Of a stretch of 64,000 bases of DNA, positions 43,180 to 52,308 are shown in pieces. A program made the translations under genes and the position numbers. The notes beneath the pieces were generated by a model. It searched no databases. It saw only the letters and a list, made by a program, of their open reading frames with translations, and was not told the DNA's origin. Source of the stretch: Ignavibacteriota bacterium (lineage in GTDB: Bacteria > Bacteroidota > Ignavibacteria > UBA10030); NCBI GenBank assembly GCA_003170475.1, contig PMZI01000055.1, positions 1 through 64,000 of the forward strand, written 5' to 3'. How positions within the stretch are numbered: position 1 is the stretch's first letter; each line of letters begins with the position of its first letter.

Positions 43180-44137
43180 TGGATCGTGGCCTCGGTATGA
43201 AGATCAGCCCAATCAGTGAGGGAAGAAGAATATTGATCACGAACAGAAGCAACGATGCATTCAGTGCTGTCGTGTTTGCTATCCCTCGTACAGCGTAAAA
43301 GTACACCGAACCTGCCTCCCGGATTCCAAGATCACCGAGCGATATCGGCAGGAGTGACTTCAGGAACATCATGGCAGCGAAGCCGAGAAACGCATCTCCG
43401 GGATGAACGAGCGAAAAAGCATTGAGGAGGAGATACATCTGAAGGTAAACGATGCCGTAGAATCCTGTCGACAGGGCAAAGGAAGCTAACAGATCGCGTA
43501 GCGTGAAGATGCTCACCGCAGAAAGGAAGTCTTGGATCGCGGGGCGTTCGAGCAATCCAAACTTGAAACGCGATACGACACGACGCAAGGTATTGAGCCT
43601 GAAGAAGACCAAGAGAAACAGGAGGGTAGCCACCACGCTGATGATCGTTCCGACCATCGCTCCACATGGAAACAGAATCACCAGGCTGATGACACCCGCG
43701 ATTCCCATAATGCAGAGCATTTGCACTTTGTCAACGAGCGTCAAGCCGATGATGGTCCCGGCTGAAATTGCACTATGATGGAGGGCTCGACCGCCGAATT
43801 CCCCTATTTGACCCGGGGTGATGGAGCCAAGGGTAATGCCGAAGAGCAGCGACGCGGCTGTCTCCAGGTTCGTCGCAGCGGGATCGACGAGCCGGACAAA
43901 ATATCTCCACTTCAGAACCTGGAATCCGATGTTAAAGATCATGAGCACGGTCGCTCCAGCAATGTACTCAGGCCTTGCTAGAAGAAGGGCATGTGTCACG
44001 TCGCTGAGGCTCACGAACTGAAAAAGGACCACGAGAAGAATAAGGGCGAAGAGACCCTGAAGCAAGAGTTTGACCATGCGTTTGCTTCGCTGCGTGTGAT
44101 CGGCCGTCTCTTTCATGGTTTCAGTTCCGGCTTCCAT
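43172..44137 (-). CDS. UPF0104 / lysylphosphatidylglycerol synthase-like membrane protein
   Basis: A 321-residue polytopic protein with about eight membrane helices and the family segments FGITLGSITPGQIGEFGGRAL and LKSLLPISLGDLGIREAGSVYF. These are the flippase-type half of MprF and the AglD/UPF0104 proteins, without the catalytic lysyl-transfer domain. In glycan loci such proteins are thought to flip or bind a lipid-linked intermediate. The N-terminal 25 residues overlap the preceding glycosyltransferase gene and may be partly untranslated if a later start is used. Confidence 0.85.
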   Translation of the reverse strand: MEAGTETMKETADHTQRSKRMVKLLLQGLFALILLVVLFQFVSLSDVTHALLLARPEYIAGATVLMIFNIGFQVLKWRYFVRLVDPAATNLETAASLLFGITLGSITPGQIGEFGGRALHHSAISAGTIIGLTLVDKVQMLCIMGIAGVISLVILFPCGAMVGTIISVVATLLFLLVFFRLNTLRRVVSRFKFGLLERPAIQDFLSAVSIFTLRDLLASFALSTGFYGIVYLQMYLLLNAFSLVHPGDAFLGFAAMMFLKSLLPISLGDLGIREAGSVYFYAVRGIANTTALNASLLLFVINILLPSLIGLIFIPRPRSNA

Positions 44138-45264
44138 TCGATTTTCTTGATAAATCCAAGTGGACCGATGAGGCTGTTATAAAGGACGACGAGCATCTCC
44201 ATGAAAAGAAGGAGAGGGGCAAACCGTGTTTCATTGAACAGAGGCGCGGCAATGGAAAACAACAAGAAATCCAAAATGCACTTGAAGACATATGGCCCAA
44301 GAGTTCCGGGAGAGGGGCCAAAGACCACGGCGCCAAGAAGAGAAAGCACAATGACAAGATTAGCGCAATGGAAAAGAAAGAAGAACAATTTCATGGGGAA
44401 AGAGAAGTATTTCCCGGCAGAGAAATGGCGGGTCCGTTGCCTCACGAACGCACCGAAGGTTGGAGGAGGATACGTGGGCACGAAGCTGCCGGGCGATGTG
44501 ACATATCGTATTTGCCAAGACGTATTTCGTCGGACCATCTGCAGAAACAAGTCGTCGTCGCCGCTCACCGAATGCTTGATGTTCTCAAATCCACCGACTT
44601 CTTCATACACCGCTCGTCGATATGCGAGCGAACGCCCGGTGCACAACCATCCTCGATTCAAGCCAATGGAGCCCGCTGACCATATCGCGCCTTTGAATTC
44701 TTCATACTGAATAAAGTTGCGTAGGAGGTTAGCCATGAAAGAGGGTCTTGCCGTCGCCGAAAGTGGCTCCAAGCGGTAGGGAGAATATCCGGCAACCAGG
44801 CCAACGTTTCTTTCGAATCCCCGAACGAGCAATGAGATCCAAGAAGAAGGGGGCAGACAATCAGCGTCTGTGAACATGAGAATCTCCCCCTTGCTTGCGG
44901 CAATTCCCTGCGCCAGGGCGTGTTTCTTCGAGGGCATGTCCCGGCTTAAAAGAGTTATGTCAAGCTTTCGGAGACGAGGATGCTGCTTCTGAAATTGTTC
45001 AACAATTGCAGAAGTTCTGTCAGATGAGCGGTCGTTGATGACGATGATCTCGTATTGCGGATAGTCCTGACGAACAAGGCACTCAAGCAGGCCCGCTATG
45101 TGGGCTTCCTCGTTTCGGGCAGCCACAATCACGGATACAAATGGCGTTCCCTCAAAGCCAGACCGGCGGAGTCGACGAATGCCTACGATCAATGCCAGAA
45201 TGACTAGTGCGTAGTACCCAACCAGGAACCCAAGGAGTATGTTGAAGAGATCATCGAGAACCAT
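44113..45264 (-). CDS. Membrane glycosyltransferase family 2 (first of three)
   Basis: The 383-residue GT2 paralogue begins with a membrane helix, then VSVIVAARNEEAHIAGLLECL, VINDRSSDRT, FTDADCLPPSSW, SGDDDLFLQM and RQRTRHFSAGK, where the usual W of Q-x-x-R-W is H. Three membrane helices follow. It is the first gene of a six-gene overlapping operon. The altered acceptor-site motif may mean a different acceptor from the two paralogues. Its start lies about 120 bases from the divergent udk gene; I found no good promoter for it. Confidence 0.87.
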   Translation of the reverse strand: MVLDDLFNILLGFLVGYYALVILALIVGIRRLRRSGFEGTPFVSVIVAARNEEAHIAGLLECLVRQDYPQYEIIVINDRSSDRTSAIVEQFQKQHPRLRKLDITLLSRDMPSKKHALAQGIAASKGEILMFTDADCLPPSSWISLLVRGFERNVGLVAGYSPYRLEPLSATARPSFMANLLRNFIQYEEFKGAIWSAGSIGLNRGWLCTGRSLAYRRAVYEEVGGFENIKHSVSGDDDLFLQMVRRNTSWQIRYVTSPGSFVPTYPPPTFGAFVRQRTRHFSAGKYFSFPMKLFFFLFHCANLVIVLSLLGAVVFGPSPGTLGPYVFKCILDFLLFSIAAPLFNETRFAPLLLFMEMLVVLYNSLIGPLGFIKKIEWKPELKP

Positions 45265-45313
45265 TGAGCAAGATGATCGTGAATTAAGCCCTCTTTATCA
45301 ATAGCCCAAAACG

Positions 45314-45342
45314 TTGATAGTTCCTGATTTATCGCATATATT
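45314..45342 (+). promoter_or_regulatory. Promoter of udk
   Basis: TTGATA, 17-base spacer, TATATT, 44 bases before the udk ATG. Confidence 0.7.
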
Positions 45343-45386
45343 CTCTGCACTAAGAAGTACTTCCCCCAGTATCTTCCATAGGATCC

Positions 45387-46025
45387 ATGATGCAGCCACT
45401 CATTATTGGTATCGCCGGCGGAACAGGATCGGGCAAAACGACCGTCACGAACAAGATCCTCGAGTTGCTGGACAAAGAGAGAGTTCTCGTCATTCAGCAT
45501 GATTCGTACTATCGTGACCTCTCGACCCATCACGGTCTGGCGCCAGACAAGATCAATTTCGATCATCCTGATTCCCTTGAGACTGATTTCCTGGTCCGAC
45601 ATCTTAAAGATCTGAAAGAGGGCAAGGGGATCGATCAACCGATCTACAATTTTACGACACATTTGCGGTTGAAGGAGACACGCCGGTTTGAACCGCGGGA
45701 GATCATCATCGTTGATGGAATTCTGATCTTCGTTGACAAGCCGTTGCGGGATATGATGGATATCAAGATATTTCTTGACACAGATGCAGACGAACGACTG
45801 ATTCGCCGGATTCGAAGAGATATTCTCGAACGCGGACGCTCCGTCGACTCGGTCATGAGCCAGTATATGAACACTGTCAAACCGATGCATCTGGAATTTG
45901 TGGAGCCAAGCAAGCATTGGGCTGATGTGATTATTCCTCGGGGAGCGGAGAATCTGGTCGCCCTTGACATGCTGGTCACGAAGATCAAATCAATGTACAG
46001 AATGAAGGGTGGGGCGATGAGTTGA
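45387..46025 (+). CDS. udk: Uridine kinase
   Basis: A 212-residue P-loop kinase with IGIAGGTGSGKTTV (Walker A), HDSYYRDLS, NFDHPDSLETDFL, YNFTTHLRL and FLDTDADERLIRRIRRD, all diagnostic of uridine/cytidine kinase. It phosphorylates uridine and cytidine in pyrimidine salvage. Two ATGs stand in tandem at 45387 and 45390; AGGA lies 4-7 bases upstream, so the second may be used. It is a single-gene unit with its own promoter. A 237-codon antisense frame over it is a shadow. Confidence 0.95.
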   Translation: MMQPLIIGIAGGTGSGKTTVTNKILELLDKERVLVIQHDSYYRDLSTHHGLAPDKINFDHPDSLETDFLVRHLKDLKEGKGIDQPIYNFTTHLRLKETRRFEPREIIIVDGILIFVDKPLRDMMDIKIFLDTDADERLIRRIRRDILERGRSVDSVMSQYMNTVKPMHLEFVEPSKHWADVIIPRGAENLVALDMLVTKIKSMYRMKGGAMS

Positions 46026-46082
46026 TCTGATAGTTTCGTCAATGTCGGTAACTCTTGCTTGCATCAGGCAAACTCGAATTCC

Positions 46083-46111
46083 TTGACTATACTTTGAAAA
46101 AGATGTATCTT
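46083..46111 (+). promoter_or_regulatory. Promoter of the M16 peptidase gene
   Basis: TTGACT, 17-base spacer, TATCTT, about 110 bases before the ATG; identical hexamers and spacing to the minus-strand promoter at 34718. Confidence 0.65.
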
Positions 46112-46221
46112 GACCGCATATTGTCCAATGTTTTCAGGGTTTTTGTTATCGTTCTGAGTCCCTGCGACTTCCCGATGAGTGCTTTCTATTGAAGAGGTAG
46201 TATCTGAAGAGACCTGCTGAA

Positions 46222-47559
46222 ATGCCTTCCGTTTCACCTAGCGCGGCAAAGCGAATTGATTCTACCTATAAGAAGACTGTCCTTGAGAATGGACTGCGTG
46301 TCGTCTCTGAAGAGTTGAATCACGTTCGATCTGTGTCTATCGGGATTTGGGTCGATACAGGCTCAAGAGATGAAGGAGTGAAGACGAACGGCATCTCCCA
46401 TTTCATAGAGCACATGGTCTTCAAGGGGACAACGAATCGATCGGTGAAGGATATCGCTCGGAGCATCGAGTCGGTCGGGGGATATTTGAATGCGTTTACC
46501 GGGAAAGAGCACACCTGCTACTATGCAAGGGTGTTGGATGAACACACCGAGTTGGCGGTTGATGTTCTCTCGGATCTTGTGCTGAATGCAACATTGCCGG
46601 CAAAGGACCTTGAAAAAGAGAAGGGTGTGGTCATTGAGGAACTGAAGAATTCTGAGGATGACCCTGATGATATTATACACGACTATTTCGACACGGCTCT
46701 GTTCGGCTCTCACCCGTTAGGCTATCCGGTTATCGGGACCGAACCAAACTTGCGATCATTTTGCCGGGACGATCTTCTGAAATATATGCGGAAGCACTAT
46801 GCCCCGAACAGGATGGTTCTGGCCGCTGCCGGAAATGTCTCCCATGACAAACTCGTAGCACTGGCGGAGAGACACTTTGGCTCAACTCGAAAAAGACCTC
46901 ATGCAGCTGGAGTTGAACGCAAGAAGCCTCTGCAGTATCATCCCGAGAAGAAAGACTTTAAGAAACCCATCCAGCAAGCGCACATTTGCATCGGGAATCA
47001 GGCCGGAAGCATCAAGAGCAAACACCGCTATCCCACACTGGTTCTGAACACGTTGCTCGGGGATGGCATGAGTTCACGGCTGTTCCAGAACATCCGAGAG
47101 AAGTATGGCTTTGCGTACTCAGTGTATAGTTATGCGACATTGATGAGCGATGCGGGGGTGTTCAGCGCGTATATCGGAACCGATAAGCAGCACATCGAGA
47201 CCTCCACTGATTTGATTCTGAAAGAGTTCGAGAAGCTTCGCTCGAAGGCTGTAGGAAAGGCCGAACTGAATCGTACCAAGGCTCAACTCAAAGGGAGCAT
47301 GATGCTGAGCCTTGAAAGCATACCGAATCGAATGATGCGATTGGGAACCTCTGAGTTATATTTTCACGATGTCACTCCTATTGACGGAATCATCAGGCAG
47401 ATAGACGGAGTACAACAAGACGATATTCTGGCGATAGCCAACGAGTTATTGAGGGAGGATCGGCTGTCGAAGGTTGTGATTCACCCTGATGCAAAGACTC
47501 ACACGCCGACGAATTCAGAATCAGAAATCGCTCCTGCGAATACCGGACGAGTAGCATAA
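46222..47559 (+). CDS. M16 family zinc peptidase (processing-peptidase-like)
   Basis: A 445-residue insulinase/M16 protein with the inverted zinc motif HFIEHMVFKGT near residue 57, the downstream metal glutamate region EKEKGVVIEELKNSEDDP, and the C-terminal half with RYPTLVLNTLLGDGMSSRLFQNIREKYGFAYSVYS substrate-binding features split over two blocks. It is a single-chain bacterial relative of mitochondrial processing peptidase beta. No signal peptide is visible, so it is probably cytoplasmic and degrades short peptides. It has its own promoter and is followed 44 bases later by an aminotransferase. Confidence 0.93.
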   Translation: MPSVSPSAAKRIDSTYKKTVLENGLRVVSEELNHVRSVSIGIWVDTGSRDEGVKTNGISHFIEHMVFKGTTNRSVKDIARSIESVGGYLNAFTGKEHTCYYARVLDEHTELAVDVLSDLVLNATLPAKDLEKEKGVVIEELKNSEDDPDDIIHDYFDTALFGSHPLGYPVIGTEPNLRSFCRDDLLKYMRKHYAPNRMVLAAAGNVSHDKLVALAERHFGSTRKRPHAAGVERKKPLQYHPEKKDFKKPIQQAHICIGNQAGSIKSKHRYPTLVLNTLLGDGMSSRLFQNIREKYGFAYSVYSYATLMSDAGVFSAYIGTDKQHIETSTDLILKEFEKLRSKAVGKAELNRTKAQLKGSMMLSLESIPNRMMRLGTSELYFHDVTPIDGIIRQIDGVQQDDILAIANELLREDRLSKVVIHPDAKTHTPTNSESEIAPANTGRVA

Positions 47560-47603
47560 ATGCATCCGCGTATTCCAGCGAATGTGTTTTGACAGGAAAG
47601 AAT

Positions 47604-48848
47604 ATGACGACATTGACTCAAGAAACAACTGATACAGCGAATAAGATCATGACGGCCCCCCAAATCTCTGCTCGGGCGAAATCGACCCAGGATTCCCCAA
47701 TTCGCAAGCTCTCAGCAACAGCAGAAGCGAGGAAACAGAAAGGAATCAAGGTCTATCACCTCAACATCGGGCAGCCGGACCTTCCAACTCCTCCAATCGT
47801 TTTTGAAACGATTCGCGACCTCAAGATGTCGACTTTAGCGTACGCTCCTTCGAATGGGTTGCCTCAGGCACTGCAAGCCTGGAAGATCTACTATGATGGA
47901 TTTGGTCTGTCCTTGGATGAGAAGGAAATCATCGTGACAGCCGGCGGCTCCGAAGCCATCGTCTTCGCGATGTGCGCCATTTGCGATTACGGCGACGATG
48001 TGATTGTCTTTGAACCCTTCTATACGAACTACAATGGCTTTGCGAGCATCGCGAATGTGAAACTGAACCCCATCTCCTTGCATATCGAGAATGGATTCCA
48101 CCTGCCGTCTTCGGAAGAGATTGAGAAACACATCACATCGAGGACGCGAGGGATACTTATCTGTAATCCTTCGAACCCGACGGGTACTATCTACTCGCGC
48201 GAAGAGTTGCAGCGGCTTGTGGATATCGCGAAGCGGCGAAATCTCTTCTTGCTATCGGATGAAGTGTATCGCGAATTCGCATACGATACTCCCGTAAGCA
48301 GCGTGCTGGACTTCCCGGAAATTGCGGACCGATCCATTCTCCTCGACAGCACCTCGAAGCGCTTCAATGTTTGCGGAGCACGTATCGGTGCATTGGCAAG
48401 TCATAACAAGGATATCGTTCAATCAGCGTTTCGTTTCGGCATGGCGCGATTGTCTGTGGCTTCCATTGAGCAACTTGCGTTGGTGCCAATGCTGAAATCA
48501 GCGAAGATGTATACCCAACCCTTCGTCGAAGAATTCCGTCGTCGGCGGGATATTGTGTATGACGGTTTGAAAACTATTCCCGGCATGACGTTCTACAAAC
48601 CGGAAGGAGCCTTCTACATCGTTATCGGTCTGCCGGTGAAGGATGCAGAGCACTTCTCAAAGTGGCTTATCGAGGAGTTTGAGTATGAAGGTCAGACAGT
48701 CCTTCTCGCTCCCGCACCCGGCTTCTACGCAACACGGGGAGCAGGCGTGAACGAGGCGCGACTGGCGTTCATGTTGAACGGAGACGATCTTCGAAGGGCG
48801 CTCATTGCTTTGCGTGTAGCGTTTGAGGTGTACAGAAAACGGTTTTGA
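47604..48848 (+). CDS. PLP-dependent aminotransferase, class I (aspartate aminotransferase-like)
   Basis: The 414-residue protein has the class I fold-type I pattern: NIGQPDLPTPP, VTAGGSEAIVFAM, CNPSNPTGTIYSREEL, LSDEVYREF and the PLP-binding lysine in STSKRFNVCGARIG (near residue 250). It is closest to aspartate/alanine/aromatic aminotransferases of the AspC-type group; exact substrate uncertain. The ATG at 47604 is chosen since CAGGAAAG precedes it; an in-frame TTG 5 codons upstream lacks a site. The NuoG gene follows after 31 bases. Confidence 0.9.
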   Translation: MTTLTQETTDTANKIMTAPQISARAKSTQDSPIRKLSATAEARKQKGIKVYHLNIGQPDLPTPPIVFETIRDLKMSTLAYAPSNGLPQALQAWKIYYDGFGLSLDEKEIIVTAGGSEAIVFAMCAICDYGDDVIVFEPFYTNYNGFASIANVKLNPISLHIENGFHLPSSEEIEKHITSRTRGILICNPSNPTGTIYSREELQRLVDIAKRRNLFLLSDEVYREFAYDTPVSSVLDFPEIADRSILLDSTSKRFNVCGARIGALASHNKDIVQSAFRFGMARLSVASIEQLALVPMLKSAKMYTQPFVEEFRRRRDIVYDGLKTIPGMTFYKPEGAFYIVIGLPVKDAEHFSKWLIEEFEYEGQTVLLAPAPGFYATRGAGVNEARLAFMLNGDDLRRALIALRVAFEVYRKRF

Positions 48849-48879
48849 TTGAGTACGAGACAGTGTGATCGAAACATCT

Positions 48880-50568
48880 ATGGCGAAGATTACAATCAAC
48901 GGCAAAATATTCGACGTCGATCCTGAGTTGACGGTTATCCAGGCCGCGGCGCAGAATGGAATTGAGATTCCGCATTTCTGCTGGCATCCCAAACTCACGG
49001 TCTCCGGGAACTGTCGTATGTGCTTGGTAGAGATCGAAAAGATGCCGAAGCTTGCGATCGCTTGCTCGACTCGGGTTGCCGATGGAATGATTGTGAAGAC
49101 AGAGAGCGACCGCGTCATCAAAGCTCGCCAGGCTGTAATGGAGTTTCTCTTGATCAACCATCCCCTTGATTGCCCCATTTGTGACGAGGCGGGGGAATGC
49201 AAACTCCAAGATTATTCATACAAATACAGCGTCGGATATAGTCGATTTGATGAGAACAAGGTCCATAAACCCAAACGAGTTCGATTGGGACCGAATGTGA
49301 TGCTTGATGTAGAGCGGTGCATTATGTGTTCACGGTGCATCCGCTTTTCTGATGAGATCGCCAAGCAACCTGTTCTCACATTCACACAACGCGGTACACA
49401 TGTTGTGTTGACGACGTTCCCGGACACTCAACTCGACAATAAATATTCGATGAATGTCATCGAATTGTGCCCTGTTGGTGCCTTGACAAGCACGGATTTT
49501 CGGTTCGCATCACGTGTGTGGGAGATGTCATCGACCGACAGTATCTGTGTGGGTTGTTCGAGGGGATGCAACACGCATGTTTGGGTCCGGAAAAATGAGA
49601 TATTGCGGCTCACGCCGCGGTTTAATGAGGCGGTCAACTCGTATTGGATGTGCGATTCAGGTCGTTTGAATACTTTCAGGACTGTCAATAGCCAGGAGCG
49701 CCTCCATAGCCCAATGATACGAAAGGATGGGGTTCTTGTCGATGTCGGTTGGGATGAGGCAATCGCTCGAGCTGTATCAGATTTGAAATCGTTTAAGAAG
49801 TCGGAAATCGCTGGAATAGCCTCAGCGTTTGCGACGAATGAGGACAACTACGTTTTCCAGAAAGTCATGAAGGAAGTCATCGGGACGAAGAATGTCGATT
49901 ATGTTCAACATGTTGAAGATGATGCAGGGGACGAACTTTTAATCCGAGCTGACAAGACGCCGAACAGCCTGGGCACTCGCCAAGTCGGGGTCCGACCTGC
50001 TGAGGGAGGCCTGGACATCACTGGCATCTTGAAAGGAATCGAAGAAGGGTCCATCAGAGCCCTCTATGTCCTTGAGGATGATATTGCCGAAGACCCGAGA
50101 TTTGCGGCGGCGCTGCCGAATCTGCAATTGCTGATTGTTCATGCCTCAGTCAACAGTAAGACCGCACGGTTTGCAGATATCGTGCTATCCTGTTCAACCT
50201 TTGCCGAGAAGAATGGCACGATGACGAACTTTGCGGGGCGCGTTCAGCGGCTCCGGCCAGCTGTTGCTACACTCGAGCAAGATCGAGCAAAGGATGGCTT
50301 TGCGATGAGCCGGTGGGACAAGTTTGCGTCTCAGAATGATCGATGGGGTAGGTCGGTGAAGAAAGATGCACGGCCAACCTGGCGCGTGCTAACTGCGATC
50401 GCCAACGCGCTGGGCGCAAAACTGAAATGCACGACAGCGGAAGAGGTTTTCAAAGAGATTGCCGAGAAACTGCCGCCCTTTAAGGGAATGAACTACATCA
50501 ATTTGGGCTCTCAAGGCGCCAACGCAAACGCAGCGGAATCCGTCTCCAAGCAAAAAGTGACTGCCTAG
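48880..50568 (+). CDS. nuoG: NADH-quinone oxidoreductase subunit G (short form)
   Basis: A 562-residue NuoG-type protein. The N-terminal [2Fe-2S] ferredoxin domain (HFCWHPKL..GNCRMCLVEI), the His-Cys3 4Fe-4S motif (HPLDCPICDEAGEC), a second cluster motif (CIMCSRCIRF...CPVGAL) and the C-x2-C-x3-C of the molybdopterin-like domain (SICVGCSRGC) are all intact. The remaining region is shorter than in Escherichia coli (about 900 residues). It is an electron-transfer subunit of complex I in the cytoplasmic arm. ATG at 48880 is preferred; an in-frame GTG lies 5 codons upstream. nuoH starts 4 bases after the stop. Confidence 0.92.
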   Translation: MAKITINGKIFDVDPELTVIQAAAQNGIEIPHFCWHPKLTVSGNCRMCLVEIEKMPKLAIACSTRVADGMIVKTESDRVIKARQAVMEFLLINHPLDCPICDEAGECKLQDYSYKYSVGYSRFDENKVHKPKRVRLGPNVMLDVERCIMCSRCIRFSDEIAKQPVLTFTQRGTHVVLTTFPDTQLDNKYSMNVIELCPVGALTSTDFRFASRVWEMSSTDSICVGCSRGCNTHVWVRKNEILRLTPRFNEAVNSYWMCDSGRLNTFRTVNSQERLHSPMIRKDGVLVDVGWDEAIARAVSDLKSFKKSEIAGIASAFATNEDNYVFQKVMKEVIGTKNVDYVQHVEDDAGDELLIRADKTPNSLGTRQVGVRPAEGGLDITGILKGIEEGSIRALYVLEDDIAEDPRFAAALPNLQLLIVHASVNSKTARFADIVLSCSTFAEKNGTMTNFAGRVQRLRPAVATLEQDRAKDGFAMSRWDKFASQNDRWGRSVKKDARPTWRVLTAIANALGAKLKCTTAEEVFKEIAEKLPPFKGMNYINLGSQGANANAAESVSKQKVTA

Positions 50569-50572
50569 ACAC

Positions 50573-51613
50573 ATGGGATCTCTTCTCCTTATATCGGTCA
50601 TCAAGTTTGTTGCGTACGTTTCGATCGTCCTGGTGACAGTCATCATGCTTGTCTACGCTGAACGACGTGTGAGCGCATTCATACAAAATCGCCTGGGGCC
50701 CAATAGAGTCGGACCGTGGGGACTCTTTCAGGCTCTGGTGGATGTTGTGAAACTCCTCTTGAAAGAGGACATCGTTCCGAAGAACGCATACAAGCCCGTG
50801 CACGATCTTGCTCCAATTATTTCCATAGCTGTTGCGTTGAGCACATTTGCGGTCATTCCCTTTGGGAATACCATCGAGCTTTTCGGGACTCAGGTCAAGC
50901 TCATGATTGCAGATGTGAATGTTGGTATCCTTTACCTCCTCTCGATAACATCTCTTGGTGTCTATGGTGTGACGCTCGCCGGGTGGTCGTCGAACAACAA
51001 GTATTCTCTGCTTGGAGGATTGCGGTCGTCAGCTCAACTGATCAGCTACGAACTTTCCATGGGTCTTTCCATCATCGGAGTTCTCATGGTGTGCGGGACG
51101 CTCCGGCTCGACCAAATTGTCCTTCATCAAACGACTTATCTCTGGGGCTGGTTGCCGGCATGGAATATTTTCCTTCAGCCCGTGGCCTTTTTTACTTTCT
51201 TCATTGCTGCTTTCGCAGAGACGAACAGATTACCGTTTGACCTTCCCGAGGCAGAACCCGAGCTTGTAGGTGGGTATCACACGGAATACACGGGACTGAA
51301 ATTCGGCTTGTTTTTCCTTGCCGAATACGCAAACATGTTCACGGCCGGTGCAGTCATTACGACGTTGTTTCTCGGCGGTTGGCATCTTCCGTACGCAGAG
51401 TACCTCGGACTTTCTCCGACCATGTTGAGCATCTTGCAGGTTCTCACGTTTTGCGTGAAGCTCGTCCTCGTCGAACTTTTCTTCATTGTTGTCCGTTGGA
51501 CGATTCCGAGATTCAGGTACGATCAGTTGATGAATATCGGCTGGAAAGTGATGTTGCCGCTGACACTTGCGAACGTGCTCGTGACAGGGGCTGTCATGCT
51601 GCTGATTCAATGA
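50573..51613 (+). CDS. nuoH: NADH-quinone oxidoreductase subunit H
   Basis: The 346-residue membrane subunit has eight or so helices and the conserved RLGPNRVGPWGLFQALVD region near residue 45, the TNRLPFDLPEAEPELVGGYH loop near 220 and FVLVELFFIVVRWTIPRFRYDQLM-type C-terminal region (read in two blocks). NuoH forms the quinone-binding site at the interface with the peripheral arm. It is 3 bases or a short overlap from nuoI depending on the start of the latter. No other membrane nuo genes (J-N) follow here. Confidence 0.96.
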   Translation: MGSLLLISVIKFVAYVSIVLVTVIMLVYAERRVSAFIQNRLGPNRVGPWGLFQALVDVVKLLLKEDIVPKNAYKPVHDLAPIISIAVALSTFAVIPFGNTIELFGTQVKLMIADVNVGILYLLSITSLGVYGVTLAGWSSNNKYSLLGGLRSSAQLISYELSMGLSIIGVLMVCGTLRLDQIVLHQTTYLWGWLPAWNIFLQPVAFFTFFIAAFAETNRLPFDLPEAEPELVGGYHTEYTGLKFGLFFLAEYANMFTAGAVITTLFLGGWHLPYAEYLGLSPTMLSILQVLTFCVKLVLVELFFIVVRWTIPRFRYDQLMNIGWKVMLPLTLANVLVTGAVMLLIQ

Positions 51614-51637
51614 AAGGTGAGGGGAGAAGCGAGTTTC

Positions 51638-52138
51638 ATGGGTTCGACTGGTAAGATCATCCGGAAGAAAGATCTGAGCATCTGGCAAAAGAGCTACATC
51701 CCTGAAATCGTCAAAGGATTGAGGCAGACGATTGCCGAGATGTTCAAGCCAAAATTCACGATCCAGTATCCCGAGGAACGGTTCAAACCGCAACCGTCAT
51801 TTAGAGGGCGCCCCGTCCTTGTTCAGGAAAATGAGGTGGAGCGTTGCGTGGCATGCGGCCTGTGCTCCAGGGTTTGTCCGGCACTGGCCATTGAGGTGCA
51901 AGCCTCAGAAACTCCACTTGAGAAGGAGCGTTACCCAATCAAGTTTGAGATCAACATGGTTCGTTGCATTTTCTGCGGTTTCTGCGAAGAGGTCTGTCCG
52001 GAAGAGGCCATTGTCATGAGCAATGAATATGAATTGGTTTTCTCGAGTCAGGAAGAAGCGGTTTTTGGCAAGGACAAACTTCTCAAGACCACTGAAGAGT
52101 TGAAAGACAGGTTGGAGTTTTTGCGTCAGAACAGATAA
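51638..52138 (+). CDS. nuoI: NADH-quinone oxidoreductase subunit I
   Basis: A 166-residue ferredoxin-type subunit with two 4Fe-4S motifs, CVACGLCSRVCPALAI and CIFCGFCEEVCPEEAI, in the second half, carrying clusters N6a/N6b of complex I. The N-terminal YIPEIVKGLRQTIAEMF region matches the family. The ATG at 51638 is preferred over a GTG at 51617; AGGGGAG precedes it by about 12 bases. It ends the nuoGHI block; nuoJ-N must lie elsewhere. Confidence 0.95.
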   Translation: MGSTGKIIRKKDLSIWQKSYIPEIVKGLRQTIAEMFKPKFTIQYPEERFKPQPSFRGRPVLVQENEVERCVACGLCSRVCPALAIEVQASETPLEKERYPIKFEINMVRCIFCGFCEEVCPEEAIVMSNEYELVFSSQEEAVFGKDKLLKTTEELKDRLEFLRQNR

Positions 52139-52308
52139 CGATCGAAGAAAGCCTGCTAGAAATACCTCAAATTACTGACTGTAAACCTCTTAAATTAAGT
52201 CGCTTCCGGTCATTTACCGCGAATTTGATTCAAGATCTGCTTTCCTAAAATCTGCTCTCTTGCTCCTCGTCCTCTTGTAGTGCCTCTTTACATAAGGGGG
52301 TCCCCCAC

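Noticed and set aside
45265-45312. Promoter for the six-gene glycan operon on the minus strand
   Set aside because: TTGATA is present but no acceptable -10 lies 16-18 bases downstream.
45204-45917. 237-codon minus-strand open frame
   Set aside because: Antisense to udk and overlapping the udk promoter; composition is that of a shadow frame.
52202-52260. Promoter TTGATT-N15-TAAAAT before comM
   Set aside because: Spacer of 15 bases departs from the 17 seen at the other promoters; too weak to call.
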